A stretch of DNA of 64,000 bases, from the NCBI GenBank assembly GCA_964643075.1, contig CAZXQO010000025.1, positions 1-64,000 of the forward strand. Direction: 5' to 3'. Position numbers and translations under genes: made by a program. This stretch comes from Desulfocucumis sp964643075. GTDB lineage: Bacteria > Bacillota > Desulfotomaculia > Desulfotomaculales > Desulfocucumaceae. Positions 9,113-18,852 of the stretch are shown piece by piece (the stretch's first letter is position 1; each line of letters begins with the position of its first letter). Under the pieces are notes generated by a model, which made no database searches, had not been told where the DNA came from, and saw nothing but the letters and a program-made list of their open reading frames with translations.

Positions 9113-11294
9113 TCATTGCAGATTTATCGCGTTTACAATTATCGTTACTGCTTCCGCTCTGGTTGCGTTTCCTTCAGGCCGGAAGGTGTTGTTGGGATAG
9201 CCCTTGATAATCCCGGCTTTCACCGCTCTGAACACAGCGTCCCTTGCCCAAGGTGAGATTTTTCCGCTGTCGGTAAAGTCAAGCTCTCCGGAAGCCGAGC
9301 TGAGCTTGGTGGCTTTGATCGTCATCACCGCCATCTGCTCCCTGGTAATCTGGTCATCAGGGCCAAAATATGTGTCGCTGTAACCTTTGACAATACTATT
9401 GGCCGCTGCTGTGGCAATATAATCTTTGGCCCAGCATTTGACAGTATCAGCGAATGTCTTACCCTGCGCGGGTGCAAATTTGAAAGCTTTTACCAGCATG
9501 GTGGCAAACTCGGCCCTGGTAATGCTACTGTTCGGCCTGAATGTTTCGTCGGGATAGCCGCTGATAACCCCCATTTCAACCAGCTTTTCAATGTTCTTTT
9601 CCGCCCAGTTCCCGGCGATATCCGACAGGGTCACCGCCGGAGAAGCGGGAGAAGTGCGGGTCCCGGCCATAACCGCGTACCGGGTGAAGTGGCTGACCTT
9701 AACTGTTATTGTGTTTCCTGAGACCGTGCCGCCCAGGTCAATCCACTTGCCGGCCGTCTCGTCATAGTAGTACACAGCCGGTGTTTCACCCGCCGGAAGC
9801 TTGGACGGGTCGAAGGTGAAGCTTAGGGTCACCGGGCCGTTGAAGGTGTAGTGATTCTGGCTGTTTACGGTGAACTGGTAGACTGTCCCCAGCACCTGAA
9901 AGCCGGACGGGGGTGCCGCCACAGAGCTTGCCGGTTGCACCGTTACAGGAACGCTGGCATCCCCCGCCAGCGCCCCGGCGGGTATCGTCAGCGAGACGGC
10001 GCTGCCCAGGCTGACCGTGCCGCCGGCGGCCGGATTCACCGTGGCCGAGCCCGTGGTAATGCTGATCGGCTGGGGAGTGGCCGAAGTGCCGCCGCCACCA
10101 CCGCCTCCGCTACTTTGACTCACCGTCAACCCCAGACTGGCACTGGCCGTATTGCTCGCGTCATCGGTCACCGTGACAGCCACGCTGGATGTTCCCGCAG
10201 CCGTGGGCGTGCCGCTGATGACCCCGCCTGAGCTGATGCTCAGCCCGGCCGGCAGTCCTGTGGCACTCCAGGTGTAGGAACCGCTCCCGCCGCCGACGGC
10301 CAGGATGACGCTGTAGGAGGTGCCCACCGTCCCGCCGGGCAGGCTGGTGGTGGTAATGGACAGAGTACCCACCGGGTTCACCGTCAGGCTGATGTTTTGG
10401 CTGGCTGTATTGCCCGTTCCGTCAGTCACCGTGACAGCCACGCTGGATGTTCCCGCAGTCGTGGGCGTGCCGCTGATGACCCCGCCGGTGCTGATGCTCA
10501 GTCCGGGCGGCAGTCCCGTGGCGCTCCAGGTGTAAGGCTGGTTCCCGCCGGCGGCGGCCAGGGTGGCGCTGTACGGGTCGCCCGCCAAGCCGTCGGGCAG
10601 GCCGGCCGTGGTGATATCCACAAAGGAGACCGTGACCGGCGCGGCGGTAAGCGTCCCGCTGCCGGCCTGTACCGTGACAGTTCCCGGGGCGCTGCCGGTT
10701 ACGGTATCCGTGGCCAGGCCCGAAGCGTCGGTGGTTGCCGTGGGCGACGCCAGCGTCCCGGACCCGGAGCTAACCTGGAAACTCACCACGGCGCCCGGGA
10801 CCGGGTTATTGTAGGCATCATAGACCGCCGCGGTTACGGTGGCCTGGTGCAACCCGGTCGGACCGGCGGACGCCTGCATGGTGGCGCCGGTCATATTGGC
10901 CATCCGCACGGCAAAAAGGCTATTGTTCCCCCAGACCCAGACCTGGCCCTGGTTGTCCAGGGCGTAGCCGCTGCCTATTCCCCCGGCGATGGCGGTGATG
11001 CCGGTCAGGGGGGATGAAGGCCCCGTCAGGACCTGCACTACGCCTGGACTATTGTTGACGGAGTTGTTCCCCAGTGCACCGTAGGTATTGTCCCCCCAGG
11101 CCCAGGCGGTGCCGTCGGACTTTACAGCGTAGCCGGACGAGGATCTACACCCGCTGCCTATTTTCGTGACCTGTGGCCAGGGCCGGCGGGGCGAAGGGAA
11201 AGAACAGCGCCCCCAGGAGGGACAGCACCGCCGTCCAGGCCGCCAGGCGCCGCCAGGGCCGCCGCGCAGGTTTCATCTTTTTCACTTTTTGCAT
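9113..11294 (-). pseudogene. SLH-domain surface protein with RCC1 and Ig-like domains (frameshift after signal peptide)
   Basis: The start is ATG 11294 with aggaggt 7 nt upstream. The first 41 codons are a clear signal peptide (basic start, hydrophobic core, ALA cleavage site). Frame is lost near 11165-11180, and the main frame then runs to 9113. The body contains RCC1-like repeats (SGYAVKSDGTAWAWGDN, SGYALDNQGQVWVWGNN), a Big_1-type Ig domain (VPGAVVSFQVSSGSG...), two putative-Ig (He_PIG) domains with TWSATGLPxGLSIS, a Gly-rich linker, a ZU5-like strand region and three C-terminal SLH domains (IAGNWAEKNIEKL..., FADTVKCWAKDYI..., FTDSGKISPWARDAV...). SLH domains bind pyruvylated secondary cell-wall polymer, so the product would sit on the cell surface. 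The upstream promoter carries a LytTR-type repeat pair. The frameshift is the only lesion seen. Confidence 0.82.
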
Positions 11295-11454
11295 TACCTC
11301 CTTAATAAATTAGCAAAGTGTTTTATTTTTCTTTAATTTATTGACTGACCAGCCTCCGACGCCTTGCCGATAGGCCAGGCCAAACCTCGCACCATGTCCA
11401 TTCTCCGCTCCACTTTCAACATCCGGCAGGGTTGGACAAATTCCCATATTTTAA

Positions 11455-11518
11455 ATTTTACATGTCCCAATTTCGGCAAACAATAAACGTATATACCCTA
11501 AAACCGGCTGTTCATACC
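11455..11518 (-). promoter_or_regulatory. LytTR-type operator and promoter of first SLH gene
   Basis: Minus strand: repeat GGTATGAAC (11510-11518), 12-bp spacer, repeat GGTATATAC (11489-11497), 5 bp, -35 TTGTTT (11478-11483), 17 bp, -10 TAAAAT (11455-11460). The geometry equals that upstream of the second SLH gene and, with a weaker second repeat, the kinase gene. Two 9-bp direct repeats 21 bp apart next to a poor -35 is the known layout for LytTR activators. Confidence 0.75.
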
Positions 11519-11571
11519 AAAATGGAATTATATGGGTATTGGCCTTGATATTTCTAAGATATATTTCCAAT

Positions 11572-11611
11572 AAAAATAAACGCCTTCCGGCTTAAAAAAC
11601 CGTTGGGCGTT
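11572..11611 (-). terminator. Terminator of the second SLH gene
   Basis: aacgcc/ggcgtt stem with T-rich tail on the minus strand, about 40 bp and nearly identical to the copy at 9043-9083. The two SLH genes therefore share their 3' end as well as the final AINLQ codons. Confidence 0.75.
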
Positions 11612-11640
11612 AATAGGTGGGGTAGAAGTGTTAAATTAGC

Positions 11641-14600
11641 TCACTGCAGATTTATTGCGTTTACAATTACCGTTACCGCTTCTGCTCTGGTTGCATTTCC
11701 GTTAGGCCGGAAGGTGTTGTCCGGGTAGCCCTTCATGATCCCGCCTTTCACCGCAGTAGCCACGGCCTCTTTGGCCCAGGCGGCAATGTCCGCGCTGTCC
11801 CTAAAGGATAATTTCACATTGGCCGGTAAAAGTTTGGCCGCTTTCATCGCCATCACCGCCATTTGCTCCCTGGTCACCGGGTCGTCGGGGCCGAAAGTGT
11901 TTTCATCGTAACCGCTGACTATTTCACTGGCCGCCGCAGCATATATGCGGAACTGGTGCTCACTTCGCTGCTGTTCTCCGTCCAGTAAACAAAGCTGTAG
12001 CCGCTGTTGGGCGTGGCCGTTACCATCACGTTGGCGCCTTGCGCATACGTGCCCCCGCCGTTGACCGTGCCGCCCGCCGTCGGGCTTGCCGTTACATTGA
12101 CAGAATAAGCCGCCGTCGTCACGGTTGCAAAGTTGGCCGTCAGGCTGCGGTCCGCCGCGCCCATGGTAAACGTATAGGTGGAATTTGCGCTGACCTGCAC
12201 GTTGTCCTCCGTCCAGTTAATAAAATTATACCCGCTGTATACGGAGGCCGTCACCGTCACCGATGCACCTTCACTGTAAGTGTTGCCGCCTGCCACAGTC
12301 CCGCCCTCAGCAGGATTGGCGAACACACTGACGGTATGGGTAGCGGTAGGTGTTGCAGTCAGGGCAATATTCACATTCTGAGTAGTTGTACTTGTCGTTA
12401 CACTCACATTTGTCGCACTTCCACTATTGTAGCCTGATTTTGTTGCCGTCACGGTGTAGCCTGTTTCGGCAGGCACATTGACTATGGAATAGCTGCCGTT
12501 TGCCGCCGTTGCGGCGGAATACACGCTGCCGCTTACCGTCAGGCCCACGGTTGCCCCCTCTACCGGAATTGAACCATATGTGACTGTGCCGCTGATGGTG
12601 CCTGTGGTTATGCTCTGATCCGGCGTCCACTGAGCATAGAGGGTGACATTGCTTGTTTCTATATTAAGATCGGCAGCGGCTGCGTAGGCTATGCCGCTGC
12701 CACCGGCGGAAGTGTTCCAGCCGCTGAAGCTGCCGCCTGTTTTGGCCAGCCCCCCGGCTGCCTGGACGGTTGCCGTTGCCCCGCTGACATACTTAAGACT
12801 GTCGGTCGGAACTGTTCCGGAATCAGCTCCATTGGCGTCGTAGGTTACGGTGAAGCCTTGCGCCGCTGATGCCGCGCCGCTTGCCACCCAATTGGAAGAA
12901 GTACCGGTTAAGGCAAAATTATTTAATACTCCGTTAAAATTGCCCATTTCATCCGTCAGGTCGGTCACCCCGGCATTGTCCGCCTCGGCGATTCCGTTAT
13001 TAAAGTCATAGGAGCTTACCAAGCCGGCCTGACGCTCCGTACCAACAGGATTGTTGAGCATATCCAGCCGGATTTCATTCTGTGTGAGCGCACGGTTCCA
13101 GATCCGGAAGTTGTCCAATGCTCCCTTGAAACGATACGAGCCGTCACTGCGGCTGCCGAGGCAAAAAGCAGTCGCCGAATTAATAAGAGCGCTTGTGAGC
13201 GGCTGCGAGCCGTTATTGGTCAGGGCAACCTCGTTGCCGTTGATATACATTTTGGCCAGCGCGGCAGAGGGCCGGTAAACAACGGCCACATGGGTCCATA
13301 CGCCGACAGGCAGCGCATTGGCGGCGTCAAGGTAAACCCCTGTCGCGGGAATAAACCGGATACCGTTCGGACTGCCGCCGGCCTGGATTTCCAGCTGCTC
13401 GGGCTGTTTGCCGCAGATAAACTGGATATCGGAGGGGGAGTCCGGCTCCCACTTCACCCAGGTTTCCAGCGTAACCGCGTCGGTAATGCCTGCGTCATTG
13501 TCGGGAATGGACACATAGTCGTTTATCCCGTCAAAGTGCAAAGCGTTATCCTGTCCCAGGGGCGCCTGGGTTACCACAATCGTTTTGCTTTCCGGGCCGT
13601 CGGAAATAGTGACGTTCGCACTTCTGGCCACGGCTGCGGGATTGGCCTCCGCCGTGAAGGTCAGCATTTGATCCGTGCTGCCCGAAGCGGGGCTGACGGT
13701 CAGCCAGGTCTGGTCGGAGACCGCAGTCCAGGCGGTGCTGCCCAAAACCTGCACCAATGTGCTGCTGCCTCCCGCCGCCCCCATGGAAACTGTCGTCCGG
13801 GAAACCTGAAATTGAACCGGCGAAGTGCCCGGACTGACGCTGCTTATATTGACATAGCCGTCCTCCACCAATCCCGCGAGGTTGGCCTGAGGCAGATTCA
13901 TATCCAGATACAGGTCCCAGTCGCTTTTCTCTATGGTGACGATCTGGCTGCCGTAGGGCGCAAGGGAATAGGAATGAGTAGTTCCGTCAGCATTTTTGAG
14001 CTTCACCTTGTGCGCCGTAACGTCGTTGTTTTGCAGCTCAAAGGTGGCGGTGTTATCGATAGAGCCAAGGGGGTTAACCGTCACCAGCGCCGCGCCGTGC
14101 CATTTTATCCAGGACGGGCTCGCAACCGCAAACTGTTTATTATCACAGCCAAGAATCACCTCGGAAAACACCGGACTGATGAAATACACGATACCATTGG
14201 CGGGAACGCTGACGGTATAGCTGCTGGAGCCTGACCGCACATCCAGACTGACTGCCTGCGCGTTCCGGTTGTTGATGGAGTAAACGCCCGGGCTGTCAAC
14301 GCCCGCTGAATTTTCGTCCAAATATCCGAGGTAATAGATCTCAATATTATTCTGCGGCAGAGGTGTATCGCTGCAAGTCTGATCGTTTGTCAACATCTGC
14401 TTGAAAAGGTTACCGTCGTAGGAAAAGGCAGCGAGAGAATTTTTAAACACATAGATCTGCTGGGTTATACAGGCCCCGAGCACAAGTGTCCCTGAAAATT
14501 GGTAGCCGTTTGCATCGTCTGCATAATCTACGCTTACATCAAAGGAGTTATGGTTGGTGATATCAAACTCAGCCATGGTAGGGCTGTCGCTGGGTGCGGC

Positions 14601-15128
14601 CACAATCTCAATGTTGCCCGTTGGGCTGGTCGAGGTCACAAAACGCGACTCCCAAATCTGACGACATGTAATACCATTTATAGTATGATCACCATAAATG
14701 TTGATGTCACCTGGATCAGAGCTCGGTATAAAGGCCAGATCATGCCCGTAATAAATGGCGCCGTCCGAGACCGCAACGAGCCGACAGTGGTAGACGGTGT
14801 TCACACTCAAGCCTGTAAGGCTTGCGCTGACGCTCACCTCGGATGAGCCGCTGACTGTTGAAGGCGACGCGTCCGCCACAGAGCCGTAAGTCAAGGTGGC
14901 GCCGTACTCAAAATAAACCGAGCAGTCGCTGCCGTTTGGGTTCACCGTGCCGTTTAATCTTGCGCGGACATCCTGTACGGAGGGGGGGCCCTGTAAATAA
15001 TCAACATACATTTTGGTGGGCTTGCACGTCTGCACCGAGGGCGGCGATTGGGCAAAGGCGGCGGGAATGCCCGTAACAAGCAGGAGCAAAATCAGTAAAG
15101 ACACTATCCCTGTTTTTTTGGGTTTCAT
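11641..15128 (-). pseudogene. Large SLH surface protein with BACON, LamG-like and repeat domains (internal deletion/frameshift)
   Basis: Start is ATG 15128 (gaggaggt 8 nt upstream; a farther ATG at 15167 lacks an RBS). A signal peptide (MKPKKTGIVSLL... AFA) is followed by a fibronectin-like N-terminal region, a BACON-type domain (TAWTAVSDQTWLTVSPASGS), a concanavalin/LamG-like domain (LHFDGINDYVSIP... WVKWEP... FRIWNRALTQNEI), an InlB-type repeat (VTYDANGADSGTVP...YAQWTP), a carboxypeptidase-regulatory-like domain and two bacterial repeat modules ending GYNFINWTE / GYSFVYWTE. Near 11925-11945 the frame breaks and the sequence enters the middle of an SLH domain (IYAAAASEIVSGYDENTFGP), so a third repeat's end and the first SLH are missing. 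The 3' end 11641-11877 carries the last SLH domain. Likely carbohydrate- or surface-binding role; not functional as read here. Confidence 0.82.
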
Positions 15129-15193
15129 TATAAAACCTCCTCGTAAAAACTTATAATAATGCTTCAAAATATATCGAATAGCCCTCTCTTATA

Positions 15194-15257
15194 ATTTTAA
15201 GTGTCCATATTTTGACGGGCAACCTACGTCTATACCCTAAAAACGGTTGTTCATACC
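15194..15257 (-). promoter_or_regulatory. LytTR-type operator and promoter of second SLH gene
   Basis: Minus strand: GGTATGAAC (15249-15257), 12 bp, GGTATAGAC (15228-15236), 5 bp, -35 TTGCCC (15217-15222), 17 bp, -10 TAAAAT (15194-15199). Spacings match 11455-11518 base for base. The flanking 35 bp are also about 90% identical between the two sites, while the surrounding DNA is less alike. Confidence 0.78.
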
Positions 15258-15285
15258 AAATCACTATTACTCAATACCGGGACAA

Positions 15286-15329
15286 CAAAAAACCGCCTGA
15301 CCTTTAACATATGTTAAAAAGCAGGCGGT
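15286..15329 (-). terminator. Terminator of the LytTR regulator gene
   Basis: Minus strand: stem accgcctg/caggcggt with an inner palindrome tttaacatatgttaaa, followed by tttttt. It isolates the regulator transcript from the SLH promoter just beyond. Confidence 0.85.
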
Positions 15330-15386
15330 CACATCAACTTTATTTATCAAATATTTGCCGGCCATGCACTCACCGGCAAAGGTTGC

Positions 15387-16108
15387 CTAAGCCTCATCGC
15401 TGCTACCGATATAATTCAGGAAGGCGCGGCTTACCGCTTTGGCATAGGTCTTTCCGACAGGTATTACCGTTCCCTGGACGGTGGTGAGAGACTGCGCGCT
15501 CATCCCGAACACCTGTTTGAAGTTAACTATAAAACCACGGTGGCAGCGGCAAAAGCTCAGCTTGGGCAGGCTGTCTTCCATATCGGATATTCCGGCGTGG
15601 ATTTCATAAACCCCCTGTTTAGCCACCAACTTCACCGACTTCAACGTACTTTCAAGGTATTCGATGTCGTCAAAGGGTACCTTGTGAGTCATCCCTCCAG
15701 ATTTAAAGACAAAATACCTGTTTTCAAACCGTCTTTTGAGGTCGATCAGCAGCGCGGCCGCCAGGGCTTGCCGGTTTATGGGCTTTAGAAGATATTGCAG
15801 CGCCTGAACCTCGTAGCCGGTATAAACATATTGTCCGGAGGCGGTGGTGAAAATGATGGCGGCGGACTCATTGGTGAGGCGTATGGCTCTGGCCGTGTCG
15901 ATGCCGCTGATTTCCTTCATGAAATATCCAAAAAAATCAGGTCAAAATCGGCGGACTTTTCGCTTATATGGTTTAAAAGCGCCTCGCCGGAGGGGAAAGC
16001 TGCAATATCAAAAGCAACGCCGCTGCTTTGCAAAATCTCCGACACCTGATCTTGCAATACGGCGACAAAGTCCTCTTCGTCGTCGCAGATGGCTATTTTG
16101 TATAGCAT
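15387..16108 (-). pseudogene. LytTR-family response regulator (AgrA/LytR type), split by a 1-nt frameshift
   Basis: Receiver domain: IAICDDEEDF near the N-terminus supplies the acidic pocket, LIFLDI holds the phospho-Asp, and IIFTTAS and LLKPI supply the Thr/Ser and Lys. The C-terminal ~100 residues are a LytTR DNA-binding domain (HKVPFDDIEYLES... YEIHAGISDMEDSL... FCRCHRGFIVNF). The frame breaks at 15917-15920: one T is missing from gatatttcatgaag, where an extra T would give LDIFMKEISG. As read, the first part ends at TGA overlapping the ATG of the second part (ATGA), so coupled reinitiation is conceivable, though it would split the receiver just after the phosphorylation site. The histidine kinase is divergent. 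Expected role: activation of the SLH genes through the repeat pairs. A one-base error in a T run is quite possible. Confidence 0.82.
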
Positions 16109-16206
16109 TGATATTTACCAACCTTTATCCCGCTGACAGCCTGCAAGACTTTGTCCCCGAAGGCCGGGGATCAACAGGCTGTAGAGCTCGAACTAAGTTT
16201 AAAGTT

Positions 16207-16257
16207 GGGGACATTCCTCTGGCCCCGGATTCAGGCTCTAAAGAGAGGTGTGTCCCC
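16207..16257. repeat. 51-bp palindromic GGGGACA/TGTCCCC element
   Basis: Begins ggggacattcctct and ends agaggtgtgtcccc, giving imperfect inverted arms. The same length and same ends occur at 55057-55107, and related elements occur at 26451-26491 and 33209-33544. It lies in the 320-bp gap between the divergent regulator and kinase genes. Confidence 0.6.
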
Positions 16258-16319
16258 ATACCTTATTGGGGTCCGGCAGGGGGAATGACCCCTTCTGGAC
16301 CCAGGGCTCACATATATCC

Positions 16320-16383
16320 GGTATGAACAGACAGTTTTTATGCCTTAACGCATATTGTCCAATTTTACCCGTGCCTTTAAGAT
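16320..16383 (+). promoter_or_regulatory. LytTR-type operator and promoter of the histidine kinase gene
   Basis: GGTATGAAC (16320-16328), 12 bp, a weak second repeat TGCCTTAAC (16341-16349), 5 bp, -35 TTGTCC (16355-16360), 17 bp, -10 TAAGAT (16378-16383). The layout is the same as at both SLH genes, here on the plus strand, pointing to autoregulation of the kinase. The second repeat matches poorly, so regulation here may be weaker. Confidence 0.62.
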
Positions 16384-16430
16384 TATAATAGCATAAAAAG
16401 TCTACTCTTTAGTTAATTGAGGTGATGTAC

Positions 16431-18260
16431 GTGTTATCCAGGAAGGTCTGGCTTCTCGCCTTTGCCGCCCTGTGTTTTTCAGGGTTGTTGATGTGCGCCG
16501 ATTTCATAATCGGCAACAGTGGACTGTTATATAATGCCGCCACGCGCACTGTGAGCACCGGCTGGAAAATATCCGGCGGTGCAAAAACGCTGCACGAAGA
16601 CGCCGCTTTTGCCAGGGCAGGCTCTTTGAAAAATAAGCCTGAACTGGTTCTCGTTAAAAAGCTGCCTGCCACAGTGGATAAAAGCATCTGCTTTGTCACC
16701 ATCGGCTACCGCGTGGAGGCCTTTATCGACGGTAAGGAGGTTTACACCTTCGGCTCCTCTTTGGACAGCAAAGAGGTCTGGGGAGTGAAAACCCATATTT
16801 TCAAAATACCCGACGGCAAGAACGGCAGGGAACTCAGGCTGGTGCTGGCAACAGATCAGCCCGGGGACATAGCGGTGTCAAAGCACATTATATTGGATAA
16901 CGCCACAGCTATAATCAGGGCTTTGCAAAAAGCAGATCTGATAAAAACAGCCTTTGCGCTGCTTTATATCTCTATCGGCATATTCTTGTTGATATTTACC
17001 CTGGTTTCGGCTATTTCGGGAAAATTCGACTTTTCCCTGCTGATGCTCTCTTTAATAGCGCTGCTTATAGGAACCGGCATTTTATTAAATCTCAGCATCA
17101 TCGCTTTTTACACGGGGCCGGAGGCAGTTTACTGGATTGTGGGCATCATAAATCTGGCGCTGCCTGTCCCGACGCTCTTATTTGTGGCGGCGGACAGGGA
17201 CTTGGGAAAAAGCAGGCTGCTCCCGGCAATGGCCGTTATCCAGAGCGTGTTTCTGGCAGTGTGGGCAGTCTGCAACCTTTTTAATATACATTTTTTCCTG
17301 TTGAACTGGCACCTGTTCTTGTTTGTCGCCATCTCGGCAAGCCTCATATTTACCTTCGCAAGAGAATTCAGATCAGGCTCCGGAAGGCCGGAAATTGCCG
17401 TTTCGGTTATTGCCATTTTATTGACCTCGGTGATCAACGCCTACAGTTATTTTACCACCGGCAGCCATGACGCAATGGATTTCAGCTTGATTATAACGGC
17501 CTTTCCGGTACTCGTATTAATGACCGGAAAGGTGGTCTTAAGCTCCGCTCAAAGGGAATACCGCATCCTGAACGAAAACATGGCCCTGCGGCTTGAGGGA
17601 GAGCTTCTATATAAAAATTATAACAAGACTGAAAAATACATTGAAGAGACTAAACAGATTTGGCATGACATCGACAGGCATTTCTCGGTGATAAGCATTC
17701 TGGCAGGGAATGGGGAATATGCAGAATTACAACGGTATCTGAAGCAGGCGGGGTATGACTTTAAGAAAACAAAGGAAGCGTATCTTTGTGAAAACAAGCT
17801 GATCAACGCCATTCTGACCGAAAAGATTTCCGAAGCCGGAGACAGTGGAATCGAAGTAAAATTTACCGGAAATTTGCCCGATAAATTAAATATACAGGGC
17901 AACGACCTGTGCAGCCTGCTGGTTAACATGCTGGACAATGCTATTGAGGCCTGCGGTAAAATACCGGAGGGCAATGAAAAGAAAATTGATATCTCTATAA
18001 AAATGAAGAATGATTTTATTTATTTCGGTGTCTCAAATTCTTCCCTTGTCGCGCCTGCTATGGCTGGCGAGGAGTTTGTCACGTCAAAAGAGGATAAGGC
18101 AAAGCACGGCTACGGTATTTCCATTATGCGGAGAATTGCCCGGAAATACGACGGCGCTTTTGATGTTGCGCTTTCTGAAAACACTTTTTCCGTCAAAGCT
18201 GCCTTGAAAAATGCGCCCGCAGGTGATTCCTCCGCCAAAGACTGCACCGACGGCCTGTAA
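16431..18260 (+). CDS. 7TM sensor histidine kinase (7TMR-DISM/AgrC-like, SpoOB-type)
   Basis: About 610 residues. An N-terminal signal/TM segment is followed by an extracytoplasmic beta-rich domain (about residues 30-165, 7TMR-DISMED2-like), then seven hydrophobic segments (about 175-370), a coiled linker, a SpoOB-type H-box (QIWHDIDRHFSVISIL, His near residue 410) and a GHKL ATPase (LLVNMLDNAIEAC N-box, then HGYGISIMRRIARKYDG G-box). This class (HPK10) phosphorylates LytTR regulators, and the divergent gene is one. GTG 16431 is preferred over GTG 16422 and ATG 16425 because gaggtg lies 6 nt before it. The kinase is intact while its regulator and both inferred targets are broken in this sequence. 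Confidence 0.87.
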   Translation: MLSRKVWLLAFAALCFSGLLMCADFIIGNSGLLYNAATRTVSTGWKISGGAKTLHEDAAFARAGSLKNKPELVLVKKLPATVDKSICFVTIGYRVEAFIDGKEVYTFGSSLDSKEVWGVKTHIFKIPDGKNGRELRLVLATDQPGDIAVSKHIILDNATAIIRALQKADLIKTAFALLYISIGIFLLIFTLVSAISGKFDFSLLMLSLIALLIGTGILLNLSIIAFYTGPEAVYWIVGIINLALPVPTLLFVAADRDLGKSRLLPAMAVIQSVFLAVWAVCNLFNIHFFLLNWHLFLFVAISASLIFTFAREFRSGSGRPEIAVSVIAILLTSVINAYSYFTTGSHDAMDFSLIITAFPVLVLMTGKVVLSSAQREYRILNENMALRLEGELLYKNYNKTEKYIEETKQIWHDIDRHFSVISILAGNGEYAELQRYLKQAGYDFKKTKEAYLCENKLINAILTEKISEAGDSGIEVKFTGNLPDKLNIQGNDLCSLLVNMLDNAIEACGKIPEGNEKKIDISIKMKNDFIYFGVSNSSLVAPAMAGEEFVTSKEDKAKHGYGISIMRRIARKYDGAFDVALSENTFSVKAALKNAPAGDSSAKDCTDGL

Positions 18261-18402
18261 ATATAAATACCACTCGCAAGGCAATAGTGGTATAAGAGAG
18301 ACATATAAAACAAAATTGTGCTTGTTATCAAGAGTTCTGCGGCCCAACTCCGAGACTAGCGTATTTACAAATCCAAAGAAGATGCGGAGTCAATGGCAAG
18401 GT

Positions 18403-18446
18403 GTAAGTTCCGAATTCTTATATGGGTATGGAACTTTACCCTTTTT
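18403..18446 (+). terminator. Hairpin with T-tract after the kinase gene (terminator or transposon-end remnant)
   Basis: gtaagttcc (18403-18411) pairs with ggaactttac (18430-18439) with one bulge, followed by ccctttttt. It could end the kinase transcript. Because a Tn3-type transposase leader starts 90 nt later, it could instead be part of a transposon terminal repeat. Confidence 0.4.
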
Positions 18447-18531
18447 TGTTTTGGCATTGCCAATTTTACAGGCGTCATTATACTAATTATAGGCTGAAAG
18501 TTCCGATACCAGCTATTTTAGGAACTTTTTT

Positions 18532-18852
18532 ATGGTAGGGAGTGTAGTGAAAAGAAACTGGGAATTGGATGAACTAATAGAGCACTTCACGCTAATGCCC
18601 CAGGAAATGCGCCTAATTGTACTTTACAAGAGTATTATGGAAACCCTTGGGGAGGCGGTTAGCCTCGGAGGGCTAGTCTATGAAAAAGATCTTTACAACC
18701 AGCCAGGCGGATTCAAGGATTTTCTTGTAGGTTACCGGGAAGGGCAACCATGCCCTGAATACGGCGCAACCATTCAGAAAATCAAAACCGGCAGTACGGC
18801 TTCATATATATGCCCAAACTGCCAGGGAGAGGAGGACGGAGTCAATGGTTAA
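18532..18852 (+). pseudogene. In-frame chimera: Tn3-family transposase leader fused to Fpg/Nei zinc-finger tail
   Basis: Residues ~7-25 (KRNWELDELIEHFTLMPQEM) match the start of DUF4158-containing Tn3-family transposases. From about residue 28 the sequence switches to the C-terminus of formamidopyrimidine-DNA glycosylase: an ALLA/LYKSI-type helix (VLYKSIMETLGEAV), GGLVYEKDLYNQPG, and the zinc finger REGQPCPEYGATIQK ... YICPNCQ. One of the four zinc ligands (CPxC) is Tyr. The N-terminal glycosylase domain and its catalytic Pro1-Glu2 are missing. So this is a recombination product without the known activity of either parent. A strong ggagg-type site inside its 3' end serves the next gene. Confidence 0.65.

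Noticed and set aside
10397..11017. 206-codon plus-strand frame inside the first SLH gene
   Set aside because: Antisense to Thr/Ser/Gly-rich Ig-like domains; its Arg/Gly-rich product is an artefact of the complementary codons.
13290..14234. 314-codon plus-strand frame inside the second SLH gene
   Set aside because: Antisense to a coding region with clear domains; no RBS and no recognisable domain.
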